From Rossellomorea marisflavi (GTDB lineage Bacteria; Bacillota; Bacilli; Bacillales; Bacillaceae_B): 64,000 nucleotides of DNA. The translations under genes and the position numbers were made by a program. This document shows positions 26,930 through 35,320 of the stretch, piece by piece (within the stretch, counting starts at the first letter, position 1; every line of letters begins with the position of its first letter). The stretch covers positions 3,844,001 through 3,908,000 of the forward strand of contig NZ_CP081870.1 in NCBI RefSeq assembly GCF_022170785.1, given 5' to 3'. Under the pieces are notes generated by a model. The model worked only from the letters and a program-made list of their open reading frames with translations. It was not told the origin of the DNA and made no database searches.

Positions 26930-27334
26930 TTAAATGGATCCAGGACTGAGTTCGTTGATGATCCTCCTGGCTTTCGTGACCAGTGGAGATGGCAGGTCAT
27001 CAAGTGAGAAGTATCTTAACTCCCTGGATTCTCCTGTGACCTTAGGCGTGCCCATGATCCTTCGAGCCAGGTACACCACCGTCACACCGAAGATTTGATC
27101 ACCGTTCGGGTAGGTGTGGCATTCCTCCGGTCCAGAGAGAATCCGGATGAACTGAAGCTCCCCTGCGAGGAGTCCCGTTTCTTCGTGGAGCTCACGGGCA
27201 GCCGTCTCTTCAAGGCTTTCACCATACTCCATCACCCCGCCGGGAAGCCCCCATATATCGGCATCTGATCGGTACTGAAGGAGCAGTTCTTTTCTCTCAT
27301 TTATACACAGGACGGTGGCTCCTGCTACCATCAA
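26930..27334 (-). CDS. Nudix hydrolase, N-terminus interrupted by an amber codon
   Basis: 134-residue remnant beginning at TTG 27334 or ATG 27331. The Nudix box is intact: GVMEYGESLEETAARELHEE followed by TGL fits GX5EX7REUXEEXGU. The natural start is almost certainly ATG 27382, which overlaps the stop codon of the upstream phosphatase gene (ATGA). That frame gives MSDYIKEMRKLIGT, then TAG (27340-27338), then PLMVAGATVLCINE, exactly the N-terminus expected of this Nudix subfamily. A single change in codon 15 explains the stop. The protein may still be made by reinitiation or readthrough, or the gene may be dying. Confidence 0.8.
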   Translation of the reverse strand: MMVAGATVLCINERKELLLQYRSDADIWGLPGGVMEYGESLEETAARELHEETGLLAGELQFIRILSGPEECHTYPNGDQIFGVTVVYLARRIMGTPKVTGESRELRYFSLDDLPSPLVTKARRIINELSPGSI

Positions 27335-27378
27335 GGGCTAGGTCCCTATCAACTTTCTCATTTCCTTTATATAATCGC

Positions 27379-27921
27379 TCATTTCCACACCCTTTTAATC
27401 ACAGGGGCCTCCACCGAGAAATCTAATCGATAGATATCCGGGTTTGATAGTGTCTTCCACTGTGTGAAACCAAATGTGTCATCGAATCGTTTCAGTAATA
27501 GAGCCATGAGGTTCCCATGGGTAGCAATGACGGTGACGGGGTGTTGGCGCTGCAGCACGTCATCGATCACCTCCATCCCCCTCTCCATCGCCTGCCGACT
27601 AGACTCTCCGCCTGGATAGGAAAGCTCCAGATCCGTGAAGGTCCGCTCCAGCATGGACAGCCATTCAGGCTGATCCTGCCCTGCCAGTACCCTTTCCGAA
27701 AGGCGTGTCTCTTCTTCAAGAGGGATCCCATGGTCCTCTGCCAGTCCCCTGACCGTATCGACCGCTCTCAGATATGGACTCGTCAAGATGGCGTCCACGC
27801 TGATCTCTTTGAAAAAGACTGTGACACGATCTGCCTGATCTTTCCCTTCTGTGGTCAACCGGGCATCAGGCGCCTGCCCTTCTGCCTTGCAGTGCCTGAC
27901 AAGATAAATGGTTTTGTTCAT
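27379..27921 (-). CDS. Histidine phosphatase superfamily protein
   Basis: 180 residues. The RHG-like catalytic motif is LVRHCKAEG (His10), with the second Arg in SPYLRAVDT, Glu in YPGGESSRQAME and second His in VIATHGNLM. A compact phosphoglycerate-mutase-like phosphatase; substrate unknown. AGGGGGAATAGAG precedes ATG 27921. Its stop overlaps the original Nudix start, so the two formed a coupled operon. Confidence 0.88.
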   Translation of the reverse strand: MNKTIYLVRHCKAEGQAPDARLTTEGKDQADRVTVFFKEISVDAILTSPYLRAVDTVRGLAEDHGIPLEEETRLSERVLAGQDQPEWLSMLERTFTDLELSYPGGESSRQAMERGMEVIDDVLQRQHPVTVIATHGNLMALLLKRFDDTFGFTQWKTLSNPDIYRLDFSVEAPVIKRVWK

Positions 27922-28156
27922 ACTCTATTCCCCCTATGTCGCTTTATGTCTATTTCATTATTCTTCCCATGATGAAAGATACCCTTTTTTGTAAAATGTT
28001 AGATTGAATTTCTTGAATATGGGTATATAGTAACCTGTACCTCACTTCCTCTCAACAACCTCCTTTTTTGGTATCTTAGACCTATTTATCTTAAATGTTT
28101 CCATTTGATACCATAACATAGGTATATACATCACATTTTTGAAGGGGCTGAATCCT

Positions 28157-28522
28157 TTGTCCTACCTATCATTCATGGTCACACAGATCGGGGAAAAGCG
28201 TAAGCAGCTTGAACGTCTGAGGACCTCCAAAACCAACATGAATCAACTCCAAGGTGAATTCAATCAGTATACTCAAAAAGTAAAGCAGCCCGAGCTTAGC
28301 GCAACAACCTGGCAGGGAACCCGTGCCAATGAGTTTGAAGAAGTCCGGGAGCAGTTCAATGAAGCCTATCGGGATATCTCCCAAAGTCAGATGGACTCTG
28401 CCATCACATCCATCGAATCGAAGATTTCCTCTCTTGAAGCCGAGATCGCGGCCCTCGAGGTGAGTATGGAAAAAGAGGTCAAGCGCCTCGAAGAAGAGAA
28501 TAAGAAGGATCCGATAATGTAA
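28157..28522 (+). CDS. DUF5082 / YwqH-like protein (type VII secretion LXG-associated), orphan
   Basis: 121 residues from TTG 28157 (AAGGGG 9 bases upstream; TTG 28139 is an alternative without a site). Almost entirely alpha-helical and coiled coil, with a WxG-like turn (TTWQGTRANEF) and a charged C-terminal helix (VSMEKEVKRLEEENKKD). This is the pattern of YwqH/DUF5082 partner proteins that accompany LXG toxins in Bacillus type VII secretion loci. No LXG toxin, YwqI-like partner or immunity gene follows, only a four-helix membrane protein. Assignment is by pattern and is moderate. Confidence 0.7.
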   Translation: MSYLSFMVTQIGEKRKQLERLRTSKTNMNQLQGEFNQYTQKVKQPELSATTWQGTRANEFEEVREQFNEAYRDISQSQMDSAITSIESKISSLEAEIAALEVSMEKEVKRLEEENKKDPIM

Positions 28523-28549
28523 CGAACCTTTTTAGAAGAGATTTAATCC

Positions 28550-29041
28550 ATGACCCCAGAACAACATTTCAAGCGGAATACATACCGCATGATTCTGCTC
28601 GCATTCGGAATTCTCGGCCTGATAGCAGGAATCACACCACTGATCATTGCCCTGAGGATGATCAGCAAGCATCCTCTTACGGATTATCTTGCCTTCTTGA
28701 TTGCCGGGGGTGTGAATCTACTTGTTGTTAGCATCATCTTTTGGGTGCGCACACGCTTCTTTCCAAAGGTGGCAGCGGCCGAGGTTCAGCCTTCAACGCC
28801 CGATCCACCTGAAGAACTGACGCCGCTGAAGAAGTTTTTGAGAATCGCGGTCCTTATTTATGCGATTTTCATCGTGATCGCGTCGACGATTTCTTCCGGT
28901 ACATTATTCATCGTCTCTCTCATCCATGGCGAGCTCACTTGGAAGAATGTCGCCGGACTCGCATTCGTGCTTGTCTTATCATACGGATTTGCCGGAATCA
29001 TCCTGTGGATCCGTTCCAGATTTTTAAGAAAGCCCGTGTAA
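28550..29041 (+). CDS. Four-helix membrane protein of unknown function
   Basis: 163 residues with two helix pairs (about 13-35 and 45-66; 98-120 and 128-152), separated by a Pro/Glu-rich loop (AAAEVQPSTPDPPEELTP). The pairs end similarly (IFWVRTRFFPK and ILWIRSRFLRK), suggesting internal duplication. Ribosome site is weak (AGAAGAG). 27 bases after the DUF5082-like gene and followed by a terminator. It could be an immunity-type or accessory membrane protein; nothing proves it. Confidence 0.65.
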   Translation: MTPEQHFKRNTYRMILLAFGILGLIAGITPLIIALRMISKHPLTDYLAFLIAGGVNLLVVSIIFWVRTRFFPKVAAAEVQPSTPDPPEELTPLKKFLRIAVLIYAIFIVIASTISSGTLFIVSLIHGELTWKNVAGLAFVLVLSYGFAGIILWIRSRFLRKPV

Positions 29042-29042
29042 A

Positions 29043-29075
29043 AAGGACTGCCCCATCAGGAGCAGTCCTCTTTCT
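29043..29075. terminator. Terminator between convergent genes
   Basis: AGGACTGC and GCAGTCCT arms around 29045-29070 followed by CTTTCT; serves the membrane-protein gene and possibly the convergent lipoprotein gene. Confidence 0.75.
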
Positions 29076-29674
29076 CATTCTTCGTCATCGCTTGCCTGGA
29101 AGAAGATCGCTACAACCTTCCATCCATCGTCCTGCTTGTTGAATACCGTCACCTGACGCCCGGAGCGCGTCACTTCTTTCCCGCTGTCAGGATCCTTGGT
29201 TGTTGCGCTGATTTCAGCGTATACATCTGACTTCACTTCATTGTAGTTGATGACCTTGACGTTTTCTGCCGTACGTTTTGAATCGACTGAATCAAAGATC
29301 TGCTTCACATACTTTTCTTCATCTTCATATTTGAAGTTGATCGGTTGCTTCGAGATGAGATTCATATACGCATCATAGTCCTTCTCATTGAAGGTCTTGA
29401 TATATTGATCAAACGTCTGGGTCAACTCTTCTTTATCTTCTGCAGGGATTCCTTCTGCTTCCTCCAGCTTCTGGGCCCGTTCGACAATTTTGTCATTTTC
29501 GGAGGTCGGGAGCTCTTGCTGAACTTGTTCCTCGCTCTTTTTGTTTTCATCCGCCTTGGATTCTTCGGATGTTTTCTTGTCTTCCTTCTTCTCTTCGTCT
29601 GCACTGCATGCCCCGAGAAGCAGCGTACTGATGCCTATACCCAACATGATTTTTTTCCAATGCTGTTTCGACAA
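29075..29674 (-). CDS. Lipoprotein with NTF2/SnoaL-like C-terminal domain
   Basis: 199 residues from TTG 29674 (GGGTGAAGAG upstream). Type II signal peptide with lipobox LLLGAC, so Cys23 is lipidated and the protein sits on the outer face of the membrane. A highly charged Lys/Glu linker (about 26-60) follows. The C-terminal domain (QTFDQYIKTFNEKDYDAYM to DGWKVVAIFFQA) has the layout of a cone-shaped NTF2-like fold. No catalytic residues are evident. Function unknown. Confidence 0.8.
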   Translation of the reverse strand: MSKQHWKKIMLGIGISTLLLGACSADEEKKEDKKTSEESKADENKKSEEQVQQELPTSENDKIVERAQKLEEAEGIPAEDKEELTQTFDQYIKTFNEKDYDAYMNLISKQPINFKYEDEEKYVKQIFDSVDSKRTAENVKVINYNEVKSDVYAEISATTKDPDSGKEVTRSGRQVTVFNKQDDGWKVVAIFFQASDDEE

Positions 29675-29795
29675 TGCTCTTCACCCTTATTCATTAGATT
29701 TGCACTATCTCCATTCTATTGAAAATATTCGCAACACTCAAGTCGATTCTCAATTCTTTGTGACAGATATGGTAAAATGAGAACAGGTGATCATA

Positions 29796-30518
29796 ATGAC
29801 AAAACGGAATAAATACCATCAGATCTATACCGATTTATCGGACCATATACAGAACGGTACCTACGCACCCGACACGATCCTCCCTTCGGAGAATGAACTG
29901 TCCGACATGTACGATACCTCCCGTGAAACGATCCGCAAGGCGCTCACGATGCTTGCACAGAATGGATACATCCAGAAGCTTCGCGGAAAGGGATCCCTTG
30001 TCCTGGACGTTTCCCGAATGAACTTCCCCGTCTCGGGACTCGTGAGCTTCAAAGAACTGCAGCAGTCCATGGGCCGAGAAACAATCAAGACCCATGTTCA
30101 CCGTTTCGGTCTCATCCTTGCTGATGACCAGCTTGCCTCCCTCCTCCAGACCAATGCAGGAGATGAAGTCTGGGAGGTGGCCCGCTCCCGTGAAATCGGC
30201 GGCGAACGGATCATTCTAGACAAGTCGTATTTCCTGAAGTCCCGCGTCCCTCTCCTCACCCAGGAAATCTGTGAGAACTCGATTTATGAGCATCTCGAAG
30301 GTACCCTAAATCTCCCCATCGATTTTGCCAAAAAGGAAATCGTCGTGGAGCCCTGTACAGAAGAAGACGAGAAGCTCTTGGATCTGAAAGGGTATGACCA
30401 TGTGGTCGTTGTGCGGAACATGGTCCACTTGAAGGACGCCGCCCGTTTTGAGTACACAGAATCACGTCACAGGCTGGATATGTTCCGGTTTGTCGATTTT
30501 GCGAGACGGAAGCATTGA
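29796..30518 (+). CDS. treR: Trehalose operon repressor TreR (GntR/HutC family)
   Basis: 240 residues. Winged helix with ILPSENELSDMYDTSRETIR and KALTMLAQNGYIQKLRGKGS, then a UTRA domain. The stretches PVSGLVSFKEL, ICENSIYEHLEG, EIVVEPCTEEDEKLLDLKGY and ESRHRLDMFRFVDFARR match Bacillus TreR closely. It represses treP-treA until trehalose-6-phosphate binds. Start at ATG 29796 with AGGTGA upstream; GTG 29787 overlaps that site. In B. subtilis treR follows treA directly; here it has its own transcription unit about 2.9 kb downstream. Confidence 0.94.
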   Translation: MTKRNKYHQIYTDLSDHIQNGTYAPDTILPSENELSDMYDTSRETIRKALTMLAQNGYIQKLRGKGSLVLDVSRMNFPVSGLVSFKELQQSMGRETIKTHVHRFGLILADDQLASLLQTNAGDEVWEVARSREIGGERIILDKSYFLKSRVPLLTQEICENSIYEHLEGTLNLPIDFAKKEIVVEPCTEEDEKLLDLKGYDHVVVVRNMVHLKDAARFEYTESRHRLDMFRFVDFARRKH

Positions 30519-30528
30519 TAGCGGAAGA

Positions 30529-30554
30529 GCCATGGTGGATGCCGTGGCTTTTTC
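30529..30554 (+). terminator. Terminator of treR
   Basis: GCCATGG (30529-30535) with CCGTGGC (30542-30548), then TTTTT. Confidence 0.82.
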
Positions 30555-30555
30555 T

Positions 30556-30591
30556 ATAAAAAAAGAAGACAGCCAGGACGGCTGCCTTCTC
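30556..30591 (-). terminator. Terminator of degU
   Basis: On the minus strand GAAGGCAGCC, loop GTCCT, GGCTGTCTTC (one mismatch), then seven T. Confidence 0.85.
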
Positions 30592-30602
30592 GAAAATCTG
30601 TA

Positions 30603-31283
30603 TTATCGTACTTCCACCCAACCATTTTTGATGGCGGTGACGACTGCTTGCGTTCGGTCGTTCACATTCATCTTCTGAAGGATGTTACTGACGTGGTTCT
30701 TGACGGTTTTCTCACTGATGTAGAGAGCTTCACCGATCCCACGGTTGCTCTTCCCATCTGCAAGCATCTGCAGGACTTCACACTCACGGCGCGTGAGGAG
30801 GTGAAGCGGGCGGCGAACTTCGGATTGCTGGAATCCGCCTGAGTTGGATGCATTGGCAAGGCGGCGGTATTCAGCCACCAGGTTGTGCGTCACTTTCGGA
30901 TGGATGTATGATCCACCATCAGCTACGATTTTGACTGCGTCCACAAGGGCATCGGAATCCATTTCCTTAAGCAGGTAGCCTAGGGCACCTGTTTTCAAAG
31001 CATGGTTTACGTAGTTTTCATCATCGTGGATGGAGAGGATGATGACTTTTGTCTCCGGATATTTATCCATGAGCTCACGCGTTGCCTCGACGCCGTTGAT
31101 TTCAGGCATATTGATGTCCATGAGGACGACATCCGGCTCGTGCTCTGCCACAAGGCCTGAGGCATCTGCTCCGTCATCCCCTTCTGCTACTACGTTGAAT
31201 GAAGGTTCGAATTCCAAAATCCGTTTTACCCCTTCACGAAATAGCTGATGATCATCGATGATAACGATATTAGTTGTTGCCAT
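30603..31283 (-). CDS. degU: Response regulator DegU
   Basis: 226 residues. NarL/FixJ-type regulator with receiver Asp56 ([13 protein letters not shown]) and a C-terminal LuxR helix-turn-helix ([39 protein letters not shown]). Sequence and partner identify DegU, the master switch for exoenzymes, biofilm, motility and competence in Bacillus. Likely targets in this window include the secreted subtilase and exopolysaccharide operon. 30 bases downstream of degS. Confidence 0.97.
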   Translation of the reverse strand: MATTNIVIIDDHQLFREGVKRILEFEPSFNVVAEGDDGADASGLVAEHEPDVVLMDINMPEINGVEATRELMDKYPETKVIILSIHDDENYVNHALKTGALGYLLKEMDSDALVDAVKIVADGGSYIHPKVTHNLVAEYRRLANASNSGGFQQSEVRRPLHLLTRRECEVLQMLADGKSNRGIGEALYISEKTVKNHVSNILQKMNVNDRTQAVVTAIKNGWVEVR

Positions 31284-31313
31284 GTCATTCGCCTCCCTAA
31301 ACCTTAGAAAAAT

Positions 31314-32456
31314 TTACATATTCAGAGGTACGCGGATCAGTATGACTGTCCCGCCTCCTACTTTTGAGTCGATCGTGATGTCTCCTTCCAGAAGGTCGAC
31401 ACGCTCTTTCATCCCCATGATGCCAAAGGATCCCGTTTTTTGTGTATGTAGATCGAATCCCTTGCCGTTGTCTTTGATGACGACGGTTATATTGTCTTTC
31501 TTTACTTCCACTTTTACTTGAATGTGAGTGGCCTCGGCATGCTTGAGCGAGTTCTGGACGCTTTCCTGCACCATTCTGAAGAGGGCGACTTCGAACTTCG
31601 GCGGGAGCCGGATATCGAGACCCATATTGATGAACTGGATGCTCGTCTTATCGTTGTATTCTTCAATGGTACTCAAGTATTTCTTGAGCGTCGGCACGAG
31701 TCCCAGATCATCAAGTGCCATGGGACGCAGGTCGTAAATGATTCGACGGACCTCATAGAGTGCCGAGCGGACCATGCGTTTCAGATCGCGGATTTCTTTG
31801 ATCGCATCATCGGTCGTCTTCTCACGGAAGACCCGTTCGATGAGATCGGAACGGATGAGGACGTTTGCCATCATCTGGGCCGGTCCATCATGGATTTCCC
31901 TGGAGACACGCTTACGCTCATCTTCCTGGGCTTCAATGATCTGGAGGCCGAAATCCTGACGCTGCTTCGCGTCTTCAAGGGCTTCATTCACTTCACGTAA
32001 ATCACTGTTCAAATAATTGAGAACCACGGAAATCTGCGAGCAGAGATTCTCTGCCTTATCGATTGTCTCCCCCAATGACCTCATGCGTCGTTCGAGTTCA
32101 TCGCGGCGGTCGCGCAGCTGCTTTTCCTGCTGTCGGTTCATAAGAAGTTTCATTTGGAAATCGTGGGCTTTTTCATAGGCGTCCCTGACCTGGTCTTCGG
32201 AGTAGGTCTGAAAATGCTTGCTCACTTCAGAAAGCCTGAGGCGTGCGAGCCTTGACCTCTTGTGGAGCTCATCCCCCTCGTCAATGACCTTCAGGACCTT
32301 ATTCTTAACATCTAATAGTTCTTGCATTAAGTCTTGGTAATCATTCCGGCATTGCTCACCGATCTGAAAGATTTCACCCTTGCTCTCATCGACCGTGTCG
32401 ATCATCTTCTCAAGGATTCCATCCAGGATCTTGGTGTCGATTTTTTTCAGTGACAC
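31314..32456 (-). CDS. degS: Sensor histidine kinase DegS
   Basis: 380 residues, cytoplasmic, no membrane helix. N-terminal coiled coil (DUF948/SensorHK-like) to about residue 170, HisKA_3 with phospho-acceptor His189 in REIHDGPAQMMANVL (the same number as B. subtilis DegS), HATPase with DNGKGFD and SFGIMGMKERV. GTG start at 32456 with GAGGGGTG upstream. Forms an operon with degU. Confidence 0.97.
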   Translation of the reverse strand: MSLKKIDTKILDGILEKMIDTVDESKGEIFQIGEQCRNDYQDLMQELLDVKNKVLKVIDEGDELHKRSRLARLRLSEVSKHFQTYSEDQVRDAYEKAHDFQMKLLMNRQQEKQLRDRRDELERRMRSLGETIDKAENLCSQISVVLNYLNSDLREVNEALEDAKQRQDFGLQIIEAQEDERKRVSREIHDGPAQMMANVLIRSDLIERVFREKTTDDAIKEIRDLKRMVRSALYEVRRIIYDLRPMALDDLGLVPTLKKYLSTIEEYNDKTSIQFINMGLDIRLPPKFEVALFRMVQESVQNSLKHAEATHIQVKVEVKKDNITVVIKDNGKGFDLHTQKTGSFGIMGMKERVDLLEGDITIDSKVGGGTVILIRVPLNM

Positions 32457-32914
32457 GGTACACCCCTCTTTTGTTCCACGATAATCATGGACTTCGATTA
32501 GAGTTGGAAACGCTATACTTCTATACTAAGTACACATCCAACAATGTTCAACACGTTTCGGTCGAAAAGATAGTGACCTAAGTCCCAATCAGCATCGAAA
32601 CATCGCATTCTCTAACCATTTCCATAGGGATAGTTGAAACTCCTTTATTCATCTAGGCATATTCCTACATCCTTTACATACCCAAGGAAGGCATTGGCAA
32701 AAACCTGTACCTTTCCAGGAGGTAGAAAGTATGACTATCAGCGTCCATTATACCATGTCGCCTATAGGAGGAGATTAAAGTTTCATTACATTGTATTACC
32801 ATTATTTCATGTAATACCAACTATTCCCTCGAATAAAGTCGTTCCCTTGTGCATTATGATTCATTTTTTTATATAGTAGGAATAGAGTATTCACGCCGTT
32901 AGGAGGTAAGCGAA
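32457..32914. other. Intergenic region between divergent degS and yvyE
   Basis: 458 AT-rich bases holding both promoters. A possible -10 TATAGT (32872-32877) precedes yvyE. No gene with a credible ribosome site and no repeat was seen. Confidence 0.4.
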
Positions 32915-33547
32915 TTGCTTCATAAATATTATACTGTAAAAGGACCCGGCGAGAACGAGATCGTCATCGAACGCTCCCGCTTCATCGCCCATGTAGCCCG
33001 CGCGGAAACAGAAGAAGAGGCACAAGCCTTCATCGCTGATATTAAGAAGCAGCATTGGAGCGCAAATCATAACTGCTCAGCTTACATGATCGGGGAAAAC
33101 AACCTCATCCAGAAGGCCAATGATGACGGAGAACCTAGCGGAACGGCAGGCGTTCCCATGCTTGAAGTGTTGAAGAAGCGCGACTTGAAGGATACCGTCG
33201 TGGTTGTCACCCGCTACTTCGGCGGCATCAAACTCGGTGCAGGCGGCCTCATCCGCGCGTACGGTAAGAGCACGTCTGAAGGCTTGAATGCGACCGGTGT
33301 CGTCGAACGGAAGCTCATGCGCATCATGAAAACAAAAATCGACTACACATGGCTCGGCAAGGTGGAGAATGAAATCCGTTCCTCCCACTACCAGCTCAAG
33401 GAGATCCACTATCTCGATGCTGTTGAAGTAGAGGTGTATGTCGAAGAAGCTGCCAAAGAGGGCTTCACTTCCTGGATGACCGAACTCACCAATGGACAAG
33501 GTGAAATCAGTGAAGGCGAAGTGGAATATTTGGAGACGCTTATATAA
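32915..33547 (+). CDS. yvyE: YvyE/YigZ (IMPACT) family protein
   Basis: 210 residues starting at TTG 32915 with AGGAGGTAAG ideally placed. N-terminal UPF0029 domain with ERSRFIAHV, ANDDGEPSGTAGVPML and VTRYFGGIKLGAGGLIRAYG, then a DUF1949 ferredoxin-like C-terminal domain. IMPACT-family proteins interact with translation or GCN1-type factors in eukaryotes; the bacterial role is not settled. Position between degS and the LCP gene is the conserved B. subtilis order. Confidence 0.93.
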   Translation: MLHKYYTVKGPGENEIVIERSRFIAHVARAETEEEAQAFIADIKKQHWSANHNCSAYMIGENNLIQKANDDGEPSGTAGVPMLEVLKKRDLKDTVVVVTRYFGGIKLGAGGLIRAYGKSTSEGLNATGVVERKLMRIMKTKIDYTWLGKVENEIRSSHYQLKEIHYLDAVEVEVYVEEAAKEGFTSWMTELTNGQGEISEGEVEYLETLI

Positions 33548-33557
33548 ACACTAAGGA

Positions 33558-33585
33558 GGCAGATTCCACGGGATCTGTCTTTTTT
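33558..33585 (+). terminator. Terminator of yvyE
   Basis: GGCAGAT (33558-33564) with ATCTGTC (33573-33579, one G-T pair), followed by TTTTTT. Confidence 0.75.
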
Positions 33586-33684
33586 CATCATAAGGTGTAG
33601 GATGAATGAAAAACGGGTATAGAACGATGTTAGGAATATCAAAATCGGCTCTAACGAGTACCTACTATCTTGAGGATTGCAGCG

Positions 33685-33707
33685 GCGGGGTCTGTCCCGC
33701 TTTTTTT
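33685..33707 (+). terminator. Second terminator-like hairpin before the LCP gene
   Basis: GCGGG (33685-33689), loop GTCTGT, CCCGC (33696-33700), then seven T. Confidence 0.6.
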
Positions 33708-33834
33708 GTAAGTGTACTGTAATAAAAATTTCATTTTACGGTGGTTATGTAACATAGTACAATTGAGCTTAGGTAAAAAACGCGAATATTCTTAGATATT
33801 GTAGGTATTACTCGAAAAAAGGAGCTTCTTAAAT

Positions 33835-35067
33835 ATGTCGCATAACGGAATATATCGAGATGATCAGATCATGAAAAAGAAGAAACGCCGCAGAAGAATC
33901 TTCTTCTTCCTCATCATCCCCCTTCTCATCGTCACCTTTTCAGCCGCCGCATTCGGTGCAGTCGTTCTTAAAAAAGCAGAAAACGCATTCAATAAATCGT
34001 ACGATAACATCGACGGCCGCGAAAAATCCAACCTCCGCGAAACCGCAGTAAACCCCGACGTTGATAATGTATCCATTTTGTTCATCGGTGTTGATGGCAG
34101 TGACGTACGTGGAAACACGAAAGATCGCTCAGATGCCTTGATGCTTGCCACCTTGAACGAAAAAGATAAATCGGTGAAGCTGGTCAGCATCCCACGTGAC
34201 TCATATGTCTATTTGGAAGACGCAGGCTATAAAACGAAAATCAACCACGCTCACGCCTACGGAGGACCGAAAGCCTCCATCGAAGCAGTGGAACAGCTGA
34301 TGAACATCCCGGTTGACTACTACGTGAAAATGAACTTCAACGCCTTCATCGATGTGGTCGATGCCCTTGAAGGAATTGATGTCGACGTACCATATGAATT
34401 AAAAGAGCAGAACTCCAAAGATAAAGCAGAAGCCATCCACCTGATGCCGGGCCAGCAGACCCTGGACGGGGAACAAGCCCTTGCACTGGCAAGGACCCGA
34501 CACTACGATAATGACATCGAACGCGGTAAACGACAGCAGATGATCCTCCAGGGAATCGTGAAGAAAGCTGCTTCGGGCAACGCCATCACGAAGTATGACG
34601 ACATCCTTGAAGCGATCGGAAACAACATGGCCACCAACATGACGTTCGACGAAATGAAAGCTTTCTCAAGCTACGGATTGACCAAGAAGCTATCCATCGA
34701 GAACATCACCCTTGAAGGGGAAGACACTTACATCGACGGCGTCTACTATTGGCTACTCGATGATACAAGCGTCGCCAACACCAGCCTGGAGCTGAGAAAC
34801 CATCTGGGACTGTCCCAATCGCAGACAGCGGATAACATTAACACCGAAGAAAACGGTGAAGAAACCGACCCTTATGGCACTGAAGATGATGCTACGACTA
34901 CTGAAGAAGAAAGCGACCCTTACAGCGAGTCTACCGATGAATCCGGAACGTACGATGATACTTCGGACGACACCGGAACCTATGATGAAACCGGAGAAGA
35001 TACGGGCCCTGCACTGGAAGAGATTCCTCATGCAGAGACCGAATCGGATCCTTATGCAGAACAGTGA
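33835..35067 (+). CDS. LCP-family cell-wall glycopolymer ligase (TagV/YvhJ-like) with acidic tail
   Basis: 410 residues. Lys/Arg-rich cytoplasmic start, transmembrane helix (about 22-44), LCP domain with LFIGVDGSD, RSDALMLATL, SIPRDSYVYL, KINHAHAYGG and ARTRHYDNDIERGKRQQMIL. An unusual tail of about 75 residues is low-complexity and acidic (DPYGTEDDATTTEEESDPY and related repeats), probably reaching into the wall. Synteny with degS-yvyE upstream and tagO downstream identifies the B. subtilis yvhJ (tagV) position, so it most likely anchors wall teichoic acid. GGAGCTTCTT before ATG 33835. Confidence 0.92.
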   Translation: MSHNGIYRDDQIMKKKKRRRRIFFFLIIPLLIVTFSAAAFGAVVLKKAENAFNKSYDNIDGREKSNLRETAVNPDVDNVSILFIGVDGSDVRGNTKDRSDALMLATLNEKDKSVKLVSIPRDSYVYLEDAGYKTKINHAHAYGGPKASIEAVEQLMNIPVDYYVKMNFNAFIDVVDALEGIDVDVPYELKEQNSKDKAEAIHLMPGQQTLDGEQALALARTRHYDNDIERGKRQQMILQGIVKKAASGNAITKYDDILEAIGNNMATNMTFDEMKAFSSYGLTKKLSIENITLEGEDTYIDGVYYWLLDDTSVANTSLELRNHLGLSQSQTADNINTEENGEETDPYGTEDDATTTEEESDPYSESTDESGTYDDTSDDTGTYDETGEDTGPALEEIPHAETESDPYAEQ

Positions 35068-35073
35068 TGGAAG

Positions 35074-35103
35074 AGCACCCGCCCGGTTGGCGGGTGCTTT
35101 TTT
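35074..35103 (+). terminator. Terminator of the TagV-like gene
   Basis: AGCACCCGCC (35074-35083), loop CGGTT, GGCGGGTGCT (35089-35098), then six T. Confidence 0.93.
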
Positions 35104-35129
35104 GTTGTGGTGCGGCGGTGTGGCGCGGT

Positions 35130-35242
35130 GGTGCCAGGCACCTTTTGCCATTTTTGTGCCTGGCACCATTCCCCCTTTCTGTGCCTGGCACCATATCCCC
35201 TTTTTGTACCTGGCACCATATCGCCATTTGGTGCCAGGTACA
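35130..35242. repeat. Five 12-bp palindromes spaced exactly 25 bp
   Basis: GTGCCAGGCACC, GTGCCTGGCACC (twice), GTACCTGGCACC and GTGCCAGGTAC begin at 35131, 35156, 35181, 35206 and 35231: a strict 25-bp period. Between them are 13-base pyrimidine-rich spacers such as ATTCCCCCTTTCT. The array sits between the terminators of two convergent genes, so it is unlikely to be a promoter. Confidence 0.88.
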
Positions 35243-35271
35243 AAAAATCCTCCCCTCACCACACCAAACAC

Positions 35272-35309
35272 AAAAAAGCAGCCAACCCGATGGGGTTGGC
35301 TGCTTTTTG
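35272..35309 (-). terminator. Terminator of tagO
   Basis: AAAAAGCAGCCAACCC (35273-35288) and GGGTTGGCTGCTTTTT (35293-35308) form a 16-bp stem; T-runs on both strands. Confidence 0.93.
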
Positions 35310-35320
35310 CATCTATCATC

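Noticed and set aside
35130-35242. Possible short CRISPR array
   Set aside because: The repeats are 12-bp palindromes with 13-base spacers, far shorter than CRISPR repeats and spacers, and no cas genes are present.
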